Positions 26,113-35,904 are shown, counted from the stretch's first letter. The stretch: 64,000 bases of DNA from Clostridia bacterium (GCA_017397655.1 JAFQIG010000013.1:54465-118464), one strand, 5' to 3'. Notes: generated from the letters alone by a model not told the origin. Numbers and translations are program-made.

Positions 26113-26837
26113 CAGTATTAATAACAGGCGCGTCGGGCGGCATCGGAAAAGCTGTCGCCCGGCTTTTTGCGCAAAAGGGATATAATGTAGCGATCGGTTA
26201 TAACAGAGGAAAGGACAGCGCTGAGGCACTGTGCCGCGAGCTTTGCGACAGCGGATACAGCGCAAAGGCTTTCTGTGCGGATGTGTCGGATTCTTCGGCA
26301 GTTCGTGAAATGTTCAAAAGAATAAATGAAGCCTTCGGCGGAGTGGATGTACTTGTCAATAATGCGGGTATAGCACAGCAAAAGCTTTTTACCGACATAA
26401 CCGATGAGGATTTTGACAGGATGTTCTCGGTCAACGTCAAGGGTGTGTTTAACTGTTGCCGTGAAGCAATTCCGTATATGGTGAACCGAAAAAACGGCAG
26501 AATCATCAATGTTTCATCTGTCTGGGGAATAAGCGGAGCCTCTTGCGAGGTGCATTATTCGGCATCAAAAGCGGCGGTTATCGGTCTGACAAAGGCGTTG
26601 GCAAAGGAGCTGGGACCGTCGGGAATATGTGTCAATTGCGTGGCTCCCGGTGTCATTGATACACCGATGAATTCCTGTTTTGACAGCGATACAATGACAT
26701 CGCTGAAGGAGGAAACTCCCCTTATGAAAATAGGTACACCCGATGATGTTGCAAAAGCCGTGATGTTTTTTGCATCCGAGGATTCGTCGTTTGTGACGGG
26801 TCAGGTGCTTTGTACGGACGGCGGCTTTATTGTGTGA
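26109..26837 (+). CDS. SDR-family oxidoreductase, 3-oxoacyl-ACP reductase (FabG)-like
   Basis: A 242-residue classical short-chain dehydrogenase. It has T-G-A-S-G-G-I-G for cofactor binding, N-N-A-G, the catalytic serine in N-V-S-S-V-W-G, Y-S-A-S-K as Y-x3-K, and the C-terminal C-T-D-G-G-F. The length and motifs fit FabG/YmfI-like enzymes. It overlaps the third stalked lipoprotein (ATGA), so expression is coupled to surface proteins rather than to fatty acid genes. It may therefore be a secondary reductase. No other fab genes are near. Confidence 0.85.
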   Translation: MTVLITGASGGIGKAVARLFAQKGYNVAIGYNRGKDSAEALCRELCDSGYSAKAFCADVSDSSAVREMFKRINEAFGGVDVLVNNAGIAQQKLFTDITDEDFDRMFSVNVKGVFNCCREAIPYMVNRKNGRIINVSSVWGISGASCEVHYSASKAAVIGLTKALAKELGPSGICVNCVAPGVIDTPMNSCFDSDTMTSLKEETPLMKIGTPDDVAKAVMFFASEDSSFVTGQVLCTDGGFIV

Positions 26838-26935
26838 CATTCATAAAAGCGACGCTGACTTTTTGGGCAAAACAACAAAATTCTGTTAAATGGTGTTTTT
26901 GGAGTTTATTTACTTAAAAAATGTCTGAAAAGTTA

Positions 26936-26964
26936 TTGCAATTTTAATGATTTTATGTTAAACT
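26936..26964 (+). promoter_or_regulatory. Promoter of the zinc-ribbon membrane protein
   Basis: TTGCAA (26936-26941) and TAAACT (26959-26964) with 17-bp spacing, 43 bp before the ATG. Confidence 0.5.
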
Positions 26965-27007
26965 TCAATAAGTAATATGTTGATAACTTTTTGTGGGAGG
27001 AATATTA

Positions 27008-27883
27008 ATGGCAGCTACTTGTCCTAAATGCGGTGGAAAGCTTAAGATCACAGACTGGAAACCCGACTGTCCGCATTGCGGTGTAAATATGGTCTATTAC
27101 GGTATGGAGGAACGCTTGCTTCTTGACGCTGATAAGGCAGAGGCAGAGCATGCCCGTATGCAGCCGAGAGTAGACCGTCTTAAGGCTTCTTTTATCGGTT
27201 CAAAGCTTGCAATCGCCCGTATCGTTTTCAGCTTTATTCCGATTCTCGGTGTTCTTTTGCCGCTTGCAAAGTTTTCTTTTAATGCACCTTTTGCAGCAGC
27301 AGACGTGGCAAATGTAAATGCCATTTCCATTTACACTCTTATTTCAGAGCACCTTGATTTTGATGCACTTTTGTCAATGCTCGGATCTGAGGTTTTCGGA
27401 ACAACATTTATTTTCTTTGCAGCATCACTCGTATGTCTGCTTTTGTCGGTTGTCGGAATTCTGGCTCATCTTATTCTCCTTACGCTTGCTTGCTCACCGA
27501 AGGGCAAGGCACGCAATATGACTCTCGGAATCATCAACATTCTGCTTCCCGTTATTTCCTGCGTTTTGTTCTATCTCTTCTCTCAGAATATTATGGCTCT
27601 TTTCCCGTCAGTAGTTACGGCTTCTTCTATCGGTTGGGGTATTTTCGTCTATATCGGTCTGCTTGTTGTAAGCCTTGTTGTTGATATGCTTACATTCAAA
27701 CAGGGTATTGATGTCAAGTATAAACCTTGCTTCGTTGGTAATATTCCTGCCGAAGAGTATTTCAAGCTCGTTGATGACGGTGTTCCGCTTGAAAAGATCA
27801 GGGCTGTTATGGCTGAAAGAACAGCTGAAAAGGAAGCTGAAGAAGCTGCTGCCGAAGCTGAAAAGGAAACAGTCAACGCATAA
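27008..27883 (+). CDS. Zinc-ribbon multi-pass membrane protein, unknown function
   Basis: A 291-residue protein. The N-terminus is a zinc ribbon, C-P-K-C-G followed by C-P-H-C-G within the first 30 residues. Four or so hydrophobic segments follow between about 70 and 235. The C-terminus is a charged helix rich in Ala, Glu and Lys, likely a coiled tail. ATG 27008 has gggagg at good spacing. No enzyme motif is seen. A monocistronic unit with its own promoter and terminator. Similar zinc-ribbon membrane proteins of Clostridia are uncharacterised. Confidence 0.75.
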   Translation: MAATCPKCGGKLKITDWKPDCPHCGVNMVYYGMEERLLLDADKAEAEHARMQPRVDRLKASFIGSKLAIARIVFSFIPILGVLLPLAKFSFNAPFAAADVANVNAISIYTLISEHLDFDALLSMLGSEVFGTTFIFFAASLVCLLLSVVGILAHLILLTLACSPKGKARNMTLGIINILLPVISCVLFYLFSQNIMALFPSVVTASSIGWGIFVYIGLLVVSLVVDMLTFKQGIDVKYKPCFVGNIPAEEYFKLVDDGVPLEKIRAVMAERTAEKEAEEAAAEAEKETVNA

Positions 27884-27894
27884 TAACAATCAGC

Positions 27895-27931
27895 AATCCG
27901 CAGTTACCGAAAGGTGATTGCGGATTTTTTT
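27895..27931 (+). terminator. Terminator after the zinc-ribbon gene
   Basis: AATCCGCA pairs with TGCGGATT across a 16-nt loop and is followed by a T run. Confidence 0.75.
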
Positions 27932-27949
27932 AATTCTGTTTTATGCAAA

Positions 27950-27978
27950 TTGACGTGAAAGCATTGATTTGATATACT
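27950..27978 (+). promoter_or_regulatory. Promoter of the GH99-like gene
   Basis: TTGACG and TATACT with exactly 17 bp between them, 30 bp before ATG 28009. Confidence 0.7.
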
Positions 27979-28008
27979 TTCATTATAAATAAACGTTCGG
28001 GTGATGTT

Positions 28009-30732
28009 ATGTTTAAAAAAACTATGATATTTTTGCTTGTGGTTGCGATGACGGTGCCCACGCTGTTTATCGGTGCTTTTGGCGAAAGCGTTGAAAAGCC
28101 GGCGTTCGATGCCGACGCTGAACACTATTATATCGGTGTCAGCGATGAGACGGGCGTGCTCGGTATGAGAGTTAGTATCAATGCTCCTGTTTGTGCCGTG
28201 TCATTTTGTATGCCGACTAATTCCGTCAGCGGAAAATTTTCGGCAAATCTGTCTGTTTACAGGTGGGAAAAGGATCTTACAACGACTATGTCGGTATCAC
28301 CGCTTGCAACACACCGCTTTACGGCGCTTGTTGATAATGCCGTAAACAAGCTGATGTTTGACGAAATTTCGTCCGGTGAATATTTCTTCTGTATCGAAAA
28401 AACCGACGGTAATGTCGGATGCTGGGCACGGCATGACAATAAGGTGAGTCTCGGATTTGCCTATTCCGAAACAAGAGAGATCGAAGCGGAGCTTGAGATG
28501 TATCTGACATTTACAGATTCAGCGGATTCCTGCTTTTCAGAAGTAGAGAGTATATATGATTCTTTCGGAGATGCTCCGAAATACGATGAAATAACCGACG
28601 ATCAGACAGATCTTTCGGGATACAACCTGGAGGAAAGTCTGTATCTGAAAAACGACGTTATGCCCGATACCTGGGTATTCACGGATTCTCTCGGTAGAAA
28701 GGCACTGACTGCAAAGGATGTAGGTCCTGTCAGAGATGACAAGACGCTCGCTCTTTTTTACTGGACCTGGCACAAGGGTCAGGGCGAGGGCAGAACGCCG
28801 TTCAACAATCAGCAATTTCTTGACAAGCTCGTATCTGAGGGTGTTGACCTGTCAACGGTAGTCAACAACTACGATTACGAGGGGTGGCCTGTGGGTAATT
28901 ATCATCATTTCTGGGATGAGCCGATTTACGGATATTACAAAACAAATGACAAGTGGGTGCTCAGAAAGCAGTCGGAAATGCTGTCAAATGCGATGGTAGA
29001 TACAATTTTTACCGACAACACAAACGGTCAGATGACGTGGCGTGACAGTTATATTCCTCTTTACGAGACGTGGTCAAAGGCACAAAAAGACGGTGTATTA
29101 ACTCCCAAAGTGTCATTTATGCTTCCGTTCTGGTCAAGCGATGATGCAATAGCACAGATGGAAATGCTCTACAGCGATATTTACAGACCGGGCAAATACC
29201 GTTCACTCTGGTACACCCTTGACAAAAAGCCTATGCTTATGGCATGGCAGAGTTCGCTTGATGAATCGAAAAATCTTCACAAAGAGATTGCATCGTTCTT
29301 CACGTTCAGAAACAACTACTCCGGATACATCAACAAAGATCCGCAGTATCTGCAGTGGAGCTGGCTGTCGGTATATCCTCAGACGGTTTATTATAAAAAT
29401 CTTATTGACAAGTGGCAGAACAATCCCGAACAGGTAGCTGTCGGTGTTGCACAGAATCACAATTACGTAACGAAACAGCTTTGTGCAATGAACGGAGAAA
29501 ACATCACCGGCAGAACATATACGTCAAAAGGCTACGATACAAGAGAGAATGCCGTTCTGTACGGAGCGAATTTTGAGGAGCAGTTTAAATTTGCTCTTGA
29601 CGTTGACCCGCAGGTGATCTTTGTAACGGGCTGGAACGAGTGGATCGCAGGAAGATATGAAGAATGGCAGGGTGTCAAAAACGCATTTCCCGATCAGTAC
29701 AATGCCGAAAACAGCCGTGATATCGAGCCGTCAAGAGGGGTTCTCGGTGACGCATACTATTATCAGTTTGTAAACTTTGTCAGACAGTATAAGGGCGTAC
29801 GTGAAAATCCCTTGCCCGGTCTTAAAAAGACTATCGACATCAAAAAGGATGCTTCGCAGTGGTCGGACGTTACACCGTACTTTGCATCGTATATCGGAAA
29901 CACGGGTGATCGTGAAGCAGAGGGCTACGGAGATCTTTACTACACCGACTATTCGGGAAGAAACGATATTATCGGCACGCAGATGGCACGTGATGACGAT
30001 AATATTTATATTCTTGTTGAATGTGCCGATGATATTACTCCGTATACCGACAAGCTGTGGATGAATATTTATCTTGATACAGATCGGACAAACGAAGGCT
30101 TTGAAAGCTTTGATTATGTTATCAACAAAAAGACTCCCGAATCAGACAGCATAACGACGCTTGAACGCTTTACGGGTAACGGCTACGAGAGCGAGACTGT
30201 TGCCAAGATAAATTACAGCGTTGACGGCAGATATCTGCAGGTCTGTGTTCCGAAAGAATTGCTCGGTATCAGCGGTTATGATTTTACGGTTGATTACTGT
30301 ATTACCGACAATGTTCACGACGAGTCCGACGGAAAGTTCACAACAGACAGCGATTATGAATACTCGGTATTCAGCGGTGATATACTGAATTTTTACACAT
30401 CGGGCGATGTTGCACCGGGCGGAAGATTCAAATACCGTTATGAAAGCACCGAAGAATACAGCGTAGAGATCAAAAATCTGCCGAAAACCGAATACTATTA
30501 TAGAGAAAGCTTTGACAGTAACGGACTTGTGGTTTCTGTAACATACTCTGACGGTACAAGTGAGGAGCTGACTGACGGCTTTACGCTGTCGGGAACGGAA
30601 AATCTCAAATACGGCGAGAATGAAATAACCGTAACAAAAGGAGCAAAGTCGGCATCCTTTACCGTAGAGGTAAAGTATAAGTGGTGGCAATGGATAATTG
30701 TTATACTGCTGTTCGGATGGTTGTGGTATTGA
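28009..30732 (+). CDS. Secreted GH99/GH71-like glycosidase with CBM9-like and Ig-like domains and C-terminal membrane helix
   Basis: A 907-residue extracellular protein. A signal peptide (1-26) leads to a beta-rich N-domain, then a catalytic-looking region from about 230 with F-Y-W-T-W-H-K and, near 540, F-V-T-G-W-N-E-W-I-A-G. The W-N-E-W motif is shared with GH99-like/WbsX glycan-processing proteins. Next comes a domain like CBM9/DOMON (D-D-D-N-I-Y-I-L-V-E) and a bacterial Ig-like module (S-Y-S-D-G-T-S-E-E-L). The C-terminus is a hydrophobic helix (W-W-Q-W-I-I-V-I-L-L-F) with no LPxTG sortase signal. It probably stays membrane-attached and acts on an endo-linked glycan. The exact GH family is uncertain. 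Confidence 0.75.
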   Translation: MFKKTMIFLLVVAMTVPTLFIGAFGESVEKPAFDADAEHYYIGVSDETGVLGMRVSINAPVCAVSFCMPTNSVSGKFSANLSVYRWEKDLTTTMSVSPLATHRFTALVDNAVNKLMFDEISSGEYFFCIEKTDGNVGCWARHDNKVSLGFAYSETREIEAELEMYLTFTDSADSCFSEVESIYDSFGDAPKYDEITDDQTDLSGYNLEESLYLKNDVMPDTWVFTDSLGRKALTAKDVGPVRDDKTLALFYWTWHKGQGEGRTPFNNQQFLDKLVSEGVDLSTVVNNYDYEGWPVGNYHHFWDEPIYGYYKTNDKWVLRKQSEMLSNAMVDTIFTDNTNGQMTWRDSYIPLYETWSKAQKDGVLTPKVSFMLPFWSSDDAIAQMEMLYSDIYRPGKYRSLWYTLDKKPMLMAWQSSLDESKNLHKEIASFFTFRNNYSGYINKDPQYLQWSWLSVYPQTVYYKNLIDKWQNNPEQVAVGVAQNHNYVTKQLCAMNGENITGRTYTSKGYDTRENAVLYGANFEEQFKFALDVDPQVIFVTGWNEWIAGRYEEWQGVKNAFPDQYNAENSRDIEPSRGVLGDAYYYQFVNFVRQYKGVRENPLPGLKKTIDIKKDASQWSDVTPYFASYIGNTGDREAEGYGDLYYTDYSGRNDIIGTQMARDDDNIYILVECADDITPYTDKLWMNIYLDTDRTNEGFESFDYVINKKTPESDSITTLERFTGNGYESETVAKINYSVDGRYLQVCVPKELLGISGYDFTVDYCITDNVHDESDGKFTTDSDYEYSVFSGDILNFYTSGDVAPGGRFKYRYESTEEYSVEIKNLPKTEYYYRESFDSNGLVVSVTYSDGTSEELTDGFTLSGTENLKYGENEITVTKGAKSASFTVEVKYKWWQWIIVILLFGWLWY

Positions 30733-30733
30733 T

Positions 30734-31423
30734 ATGAAAGTAATTGCAAGAATTCATACGGATTTTACGTCAAAATTCGGAATACCCCGTCAGAGCTCGC
30801 TTGTACAAGAGCTTGAAGGAACGGTAATATTTGAACCTGAATACAGAAATCCCGAGTCCTTGCGTGGCCTTGACAGCTTTACGCACATCTGGCTGCTGTG
30901 GGAATTTTCGGCTAACGACAGACAGGACTGGTCACCGACCGTCAGACCGCCGAGGCTCGGCGGTAACAAAAGAGTCGGCGTATTCGCAACACGTTCACCG
31001 TTCAGACCGAATCCGATAGGTATGTCCTGTGTAAAACTTACGGGAATCGAAAAAACAGACAGCTTCGGTACGGTATTACACGTCAGCGGTGCGGATATTC
31101 TTGACAACACACCGATCTATGATATCAAGCCGTATCTGCCGTATGTCGATTCACATCCCGAAGCATCAAACGGTTTTGCTCTCGCCGAAAAAGAGGGAAG
31201 CCTTAAAGTTAATTTCCCGACAGAGCTGTTGCGGCAGATTCCGACAGCAAAGCACGATGCACTTATTGCTGTTCTGTCACAGGATCCGAGACCTTCTTAT
31301 CAGGAGGATGAAAACAGAGTTTACGGTATGGAATTTGCGGGATTCGATGTCCGCTTTACGGTTAAGGATCGGGTTCTGACGGTTACCGAAATATCAGAAA
31401 TCAGTCATAACATTAATGATTAA
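30734..31423 (+). CDS. trmO: tRNA (t6A37) N6-methyltransferase, TsaA/TrmO family
   Basis: A 229-residue TrmO-like protein that methylates N6 of t6A37 in Thr tRNAs with S-adenosylmethionine. Family blocks are R-N-P-E-S-L-R-G-L-D-S-F-T-H-I-W-L-L-W, then G-V-F-A-T-R-S-P-F-R-P-N-P-I-G and D-I-L-D-N-T-P-I-Y-D-I-K-P-Y. ATG 30734 begins one base after the previous stop codon. Its partner enzymes for t6A synthesis are not in this window. Confidence 0.9.
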   Translation: MKVIARIHTDFTSKFGIPRQSSLVQELEGTVIFEPEYRNPESLRGLDSFTHIWLLWEFSANDRQDWSPTVRPPRLGGNKRVGVFATRSPFRPNPIGMSCVKLTGIEKTDSFGTVLHVSGADILDNTPIYDIKPYLPYVDSHPEASNGFALAEKEGSLKVNFPTELLRQIPTAKHDALIAVLSQDPRPSYQEDENRVYGMEFAGFDVRFTVKDRVLTVTEISEISHNIND

Positions 31424-31448
31424 AATGTACTGTGATTGCAATAACTCC

Positions 31449-31477
31449 TTGACATATCGCGCCAATTTATTTATTAT
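31449..31477 (+). promoter_or_regulatory. Promoter of the flavin oxidoreductase gene
   Basis: TTGACA (31449-31454) and TATTAT (31472-31477), 17 bp apart. Confidence 0.75.
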
Positions 31478-31513
31478 ATATGTAAACAATATAAAGAGAA
31501 AGAAGTGTTTTGC

Positions 31514-33571
31514 GTGGATAAAAAGTACGAGGCATTATTTACCCCGTGGAAGATAGGTAATGTCGAGATCAAAAACAGAATAGTTATGTGCCCCATGGGC
31601 GGTACATCGCTGTTCGGTTGGATGGAGCCTAACCACTTCGATAAGGAAGCTGCAGCATTCTTTATCGAAAAGGCAAAGAACAATGTCGGTCTTATCATTC
31701 CCGGTATTGCTCCCATCAGAGATACCTTCTTCGGTAAGTGGCTCTATCAGGGCGAAAAGAAGTTTGACGAGCTTAAAGAGTTTATGGATGAAATTCATAA
31801 GTACGGCGCAAAGCTGTTTATCCAGATAACTGCAGGTATGGGTCGTTCATGGGCGATTCCGACACCTCTTGTAATGGTTCACAACAATCCTGTTATCAGA
31901 GCAATCGCAAAACCCATCATTGACACGGCTCACGAGCTGGCAAGTCCCAGCGCTCTTCCTTCGCGTTGGTCTGACAAGATCACCTGTCCCGAAATGACAA
32001 TAGAGCAGATTGAAGAGATTGTTGAAGCTTTTGCAAAGACTGCTGCTCTTTGCCAGAAGGCAGGCGTTGACGGTATCGAGGTTCATGCTGTTCACGAGGG
32101 ATATCTTCTTGACCAGTTCACACTTCCCTATACAAACAAGCGTACGGATAAGTACGGCGGATCGTTTGAGAATCGTTACCGTTTTGCAACCGATATCGTA
32201 AAGGCAATCAAGGAAAGATGCGGTAAGGACTTCCCTGTATCGCTTCGTTATTCCGTACAGTCAAAGGTAAAGGATTTCTGTGTAGGTGCAATTCCCGGTG
32301 AAGAATATACGGAAATCGGCAGAACTATGGAAGAGAGCGAAAGAGCTGTTAAGTATCTTCAGGATGCCGGCTATGATATGCTCAATGCCGATAACGGTAC
32401 ATATGACTCCTGGTACTGGGCGCATCCGCCTATGTATATGCCTCAGAACTGTAACCTTGAGGACGTTGCTCATATCAAGAAGTTCGTTGATATCCCTGTT
32501 GTCTGTGCAGGACGTATGGAACCCGATGTCGGTGCAGAAGCTATCGCAGAGGGTAGAATCGACGCTATGGGTATTGCACGTCAGTTCCTTGCTGACGATC
32601 AGTGGATTACAAAGCTCATCGAAGAGCGTCTTGAGGACATCCGTCCTTGTATCTGCTGTCACAATGCCTGCTTCAACATGGCAAAGTATAAGGGAACCGC
32701 AAACCAGCAGAGTATTCCCGATACAAGCCACATCGCACGCTGTGCTCTTGATCCCAGAGTCATGCAGTCCAAGAAGTATAAGATCGTTCCCGCCAAGAAG
32801 CAGAAGAAGATCGCTGTCATCGGTGGCGGTATCGGCGGTATGGAAGCTGCTATGGTATGTGCAAAACGTGGTCACACCGTAGATCTTTACGAAAAGACAG
32901 ACAAGCTCGGCGGCGTATTTATCGCAGCGGCAGCTCCCTCATATAAAGAAAAAGACCGTGATCTTATCGCATGGTATAACCGTGAAATCGCAAAATACGA
33001 TTCGATCAAGGTTCATATGAATACAGAAGTCAAGGATATTGACTCTCTCGGTGCGGATGAAGTTATCGTTGCTACAGGCGCAGTTGCCAACAAGATTCCC
33101 GTCAAGGGTGCCGATATCGCTATCGAAGCGGTTGATTTCCTTCTCGGTAACAAGCAGGTCGGTGATAATGTTGTTATCGTCGGCGGTGGTCTTACAGGCT
33201 GTGAAATCGCTTACGAGCTTTATCTTCAGGGCAAGAATCCCACTATCGTTGAGATGCAGAATGACCTTATCGTTTCCGATAAGATCTGTCTTGCCAATAC
33301 AAGCTATCTTCGTGACTTCTTTACTGCAAAGAAAGTTCCCGTATTCCTTGAGACAAAGACAACCGAAATCCGCAAGGATGGCGTTACGGTAGCTACCAAG
33401 GACGGCAAAACACAGGATATTCCTGCAGACAGCGTAATCCTGTCTGTCGGTTATAAGCCTGCTCCCATTGCAGAAAAGTCCAAGCACGTTCACATCGTCG
33501 GTGATGCTCTCAAGGTCGGCAGTCTCCGTACTGTCATCTGGAAGGCATGGGACGTTGCAATGAAGCTGTAA
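31514..33571 (+). CDS. NADH:flavin oxidoreductase / 2,4-dienoyl-CoA reductase-like enzyme
   Basis: A 685-residue old-yellow-enzyme-type reductase. Residues 1-365 form the FMN-binding barrel (G-I-E-V-H-A-V-H-E-G-Y-L-L-D-Q-F, and Y-G-G-S-F-E-N-R-Y-R-F). A cysteine cluster C-I-C-C-H-N-A-C near 379 plus a later Cys should hold a [4Fe-4S] cluster. From about 430 an FAD/NAD Rossmann part follows (A-V-I-G-G-G-I-G-G-M-E-A and V-I-V-G-G-G-L-T-G-C-E). Relatives include dienoyl-CoA reductase, trimethylamine dehydrogenase and clostridial BaiCD/BaiH enzymes. The substrate is unknown. GTG 31514 was chosen because an agaaag RBS lies nine bases before it. It is monocistronic and codon use looks like that of a well-expressed gene. 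Confidence 0.88.
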   Translation: MDKKYEALFTPWKIGNVEIKNRIVMCPMGGTSLFGWMEPNHFDKEAAAFFIEKAKNNVGLIIPGIAPIRDTFFGKWLYQGEKKFDELKEFMDEIHKYGAKLFIQITAGMGRSWAIPTPLVMVHNNPVIRAIAKPIIDTAHELASPSALPSRWSDKITCPEMTIEQIEEIVEAFAKTAALCQKAGVDGIEVHAVHEGYLLDQFTLPYTNKRTDKYGGSFENRYRFATDIVKAIKERCGKDFPVSLRYSVQSKVKDFCVGAIPGEEYTEIGRTMEESERAVKYLQDAGYDMLNADNGTYDSWYWAHPPMYMPQNCNLEDVAHIKKFVDIPVVCAGRMEPDVGAEAIAEGRIDAMGIARQFLADDQWITKLIEERLEDIRPCICCHNACFNMAKYKGTANQQSIPDTSHIARCALDPRVMQSKKYKIVPAKKQKKIAVIGGGIGGMEAAMVCAKRGHTVDLYEKTDKLGGVFIAAAAPSYKEKDRDLIAWYNREIAKYDSIKVHMNTEVKDIDSLGADEVIVATGAVANKIPVKGADIAIEAVDFLLGNKQVGDNVVIVGGGLTGCEIAYELYLQGKNPTIVEMQNDLIVSDKICLANTSYLRDFFTAKKVPVFLETKTTEIRKDGVTVATKDGKTQDIPADSVILSVGYKPAPIAEKSKHVHIVGDALKVGSLRTVIWKAWDVAMKL

Positions 33572-33584
33572 TTCAACAAAAATC

Positions 33585-33621
33585 AAGCAGTATGCTTCGT
33601 GTGAGGCATACTGCTTTTTTT
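33585..33621 (+). terminator. Bidirectional terminator between convergent genes
   Basis: AAGCAGTATGC pairs perfectly with GCATACTGCTT, followed by T7. A-rich sequence on the left side lets it serve the minus-strand gene as well. Confidence 0.88.
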
Positions 33622-33655
33622 GTGTCCGTTTCTTATTGTGAATTGATCCTGATTA

Positions 33656-35830
33656 TCAGTCAGCGAGTAATCCGTAATATCTGCCCATCCAATAGGGAAG
33701 CAGATATACGTACGGCATGGATGCGCTCATTCCGTCGGCATGTGTGCCCGGAAGTGTGACGGTACGGTTCATCTGTTTCTTGTTGATGTTTACAAATTCC
33801 TCTGCTCCCGCATCGCATACAAACTGGTTGCCGTCGTAATGAACAAGTACTCTTGATGAATACTCTACGGGATATTTGAGCTGTGCGGGTACCCCCTGCT
33901 CTTCCTGCTCTGTATCCCAGACGATATCCTTTCTGTAGCTGTTGTAGGCAGGCCATCTGACAAAATCAAGATTCATCTCGGAAAGTGATTTTGCTGCGTT
34001 TTCGATGTCACAGAAGTTGTTGGTCAAAGCTCCGTACGTGATGTTGAAGAACGGTGAACGCTCTACACGCTCGTACTGCCAATGATGTGTAAGTCCCATC
34101 TTGAAGATCTCTTTCTGGGCATCATTGTCTGTATATACAAGAAGCGGATAAATGTTTGTAAAGTCAAGCTGATCGTCAATGTGTGCTATGTGTGCATCCT
34201 CTACCTTGTACTGAACGCAGTTCATCGCATAGTGATACTTTTCGATAAGCATATTGAATACTTCGTTATACTTCTCTTCGCCCGTGACGTGGTATGTTGT
34301 CTTTAAGAAAGACAGAATCTCCAGCGAGTTTGTTCCTCTTTCATAGAACCATCTGTCATCGTTGTTGAGAAGATCGGGCTCCCAGTTTGCCCATGTTGTC
34401 GGTACTCCGTCAACGTCGCAAAGATGGAAGTTGTTTTCAAGAATGTGATCGGTAATGGTCTTTACCGTCTTTGCAATCTTCTTTTTATCCTCATCATCCG
34501 CTACAAGATCGTAATAGATTCCGTATGCGTAATAGTGACCTGTCATCTCGTCACTTGAAGTCTCACCGAGCCACTCACAATCGGGGATGTTCTCGCAGGG
34601 ATGCCATTCTTCACGGTTGCCGTCACCGTAGTTTTCTTCTGTCTTGTATCTTGTTGCTCTTGCCGTAAAGCCTGCCTTGCCTGTAACCTCGGTAAGCTTT
34701 ATCATCGCTTCTACGGCACGCTTTGCATTTATTTTTGCCTGCTCTTCACCTGTTACGGCATAGCGGAAGCACTGACTTGCACAGTAAAGTCCCGTGAAAA
34801 GTCCGTCATTGTCGGTGTTAAGAAGCACTCCCGAATCAAGATCGCCATACTTGCGAAGAACTCTTGATACGTGATATCCCTCGTTGCGGACAAAGTATTT
34901 TTCGGAAAGTGCGTCAATACGTGCCGCTTTTTCTTCAAGAGTCATAAGCGTTGATGTGATAAGACTGATGCCTCTTTCGGTTACTGCTGCAATTGTTCCG
35001 TTGTCGGATACCGCAAGTTTTTTGACTGTCGGATGAAGAAGCCAGGCTCCGAATGAGAAGTAAGAAATCTTACCTTCGCTGAGAACGACGATACCTGTAT
35101 TTGTTGCAAAATACTTTTTGCCGTCTGCAGCAAAGAACATATCGTTGAACGATCCGTCGGGTACGGAATAAAAATCGTTGCCGTTGAACCAATAGTTCTT
35201 GCCGTCATAGATGTTAAGACCGTCATCCGAGCCTACCCACAGATGACCGAGTGCGTCAATCGAGATGCAGTTGATGCACTGACTGAGAACTCCCGTATTG
35301 ACAGGCCACAGCTCTGCCCAATGACGACGCTTGCCCTTCATCGACAAAAGACCCTCTGTCTTTGATCCGATATAAACGGTCTCGCCGTACTTTGTTTTGT
35401 TGTTGAGTGCGGCAACGCAGGTTGTCTCCTCGGGAAGAGATACGATGCTGTCAAAATTATCACCGTTCTGAAGATAAAGAGTATCCTCTGTAATGAGCCA
35501 TACGGAACCGTCAAGAGCTACCGATATATCAACAACGGGTGAATCGAATTCATAGAGCTTTGACAGCTTGCCCTTTCTGATTACGGAAAGAGTGTTGCCG
35601 ACTGCTGCGTAAAGTGTACCTTTTCTTGTGAACAGCTTTGAAACGTCCGCATTGATGCGCTTTGTCTTACCGTCAGCGTATTCAATAAGTCCGTCGGGCT
35701 GTGCGATATAGAGAGTCTCACCGTCAAAGGCTACCGAACGGACATTTGCCGTGTCGATACCGTTATCGGCAGTAAGAAATACCTTGTCATACTGTGTAAA
35801 ACGTCCGAGACTGAGTGATGCTTTTTTCAT
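33656..35830 (-). CDS. Cytoplasmic beta-propeller plus helical-barrel protein, unknown function
   Basis: A 724-residue protein with no signal peptide. The first 300 residues hold propeller-blade repeats such as G-H-L-W-V-G-S-D-D-G-L-N-I-Y-D-G, as in two-component-regulator propellers. The remaining 400 residues are rich in Trp, Tyr and paired helices, with G-E-T-S-S-D-E-M-T-G-H-Y-Y-A-Y-G-I-Y-Y-D-L, resembling an (alpha/alpha)6 barrel found in sugar epimerases and lyases. The start is ATG 35830, preceded by ggag eight bases away; a slightly longer in-frame start at 35845 lacks this. It is a lone transcription unit. A role with carbohydrates is only a guess from the fold. Confidence 0.7.
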   Translation of the reverse strand: MKKASLSLGRFTQYDKVFLTADNGIDTANVRSVAFDGETLYIAQPDGLIEYADGKTKRINADVSKLFTRKGTLYAAVGNTLSVIRKGKLSKLYEFDSPVVDISVALDGSVWLITEDTLYLQNGDNFDSIVSLPEETTCVAALNNKTKYGETVYIGSKTEGLLSMKGKRRHWAELWPVNTGVLSQCINCISIDALGHLWVGSDDGLNIYDGKNYWFNGNDFYSVPDGSFNDMFFAADGKKYFATNTGIVVLSEGKISYFSFGAWLLHPTVKKLAVSDNGTIAAVTERGISLITSTLMTLEEKAARIDALSEKYFVRNEGYHVSRVLRKYGDLDSGVLLNTDNDGLFTGLYCASQCFRYAVTGEEQAKINAKRAVEAMIKLTEVTGKAGFTARATRYKTEENYGDGNREEWHPCENIPDCEWLGETSSDEMTGHYYAYGIYYDLVADDEDKKKIAKTVKTITDHILENNFHLCDVDGVPTTWANWEPDLLNNDDRWFYERGTNSLEILSFLKTTYHVTGEEKYNEVFNMLIEKYHYAMNCVQYKVEDAHIAHIDDQLDFTNIYPLLVYTDNDAQKEIFKMGLTHHWQYERVERSPFFNITYGALTNNFCDIENAAKSLSEMNLDFVRWPAYNSYRKDIVWDTEQEEQGVPAQLKYPVEYSSRVLVHYDGNQFVCDAGAEEFVNINKKQMNRTVTLPGTHADGMSASMPYVYLLPYWMGRYYGLLAD

Positions 35831-35904
35831 ATACAAAAACTCCATTCATATTTAGTGATGTCAGTATAGCATACTTTTTCCTGTTTGTCGATAATAACTT
35901 TTTG

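Noticed and set aside
32261..32875. Long minus-strand and other-frame open stretches inside the flavin oxidoreductase gene
   Set aside because: They are antisense shadows; the plus-strand gene has full domain motifs.
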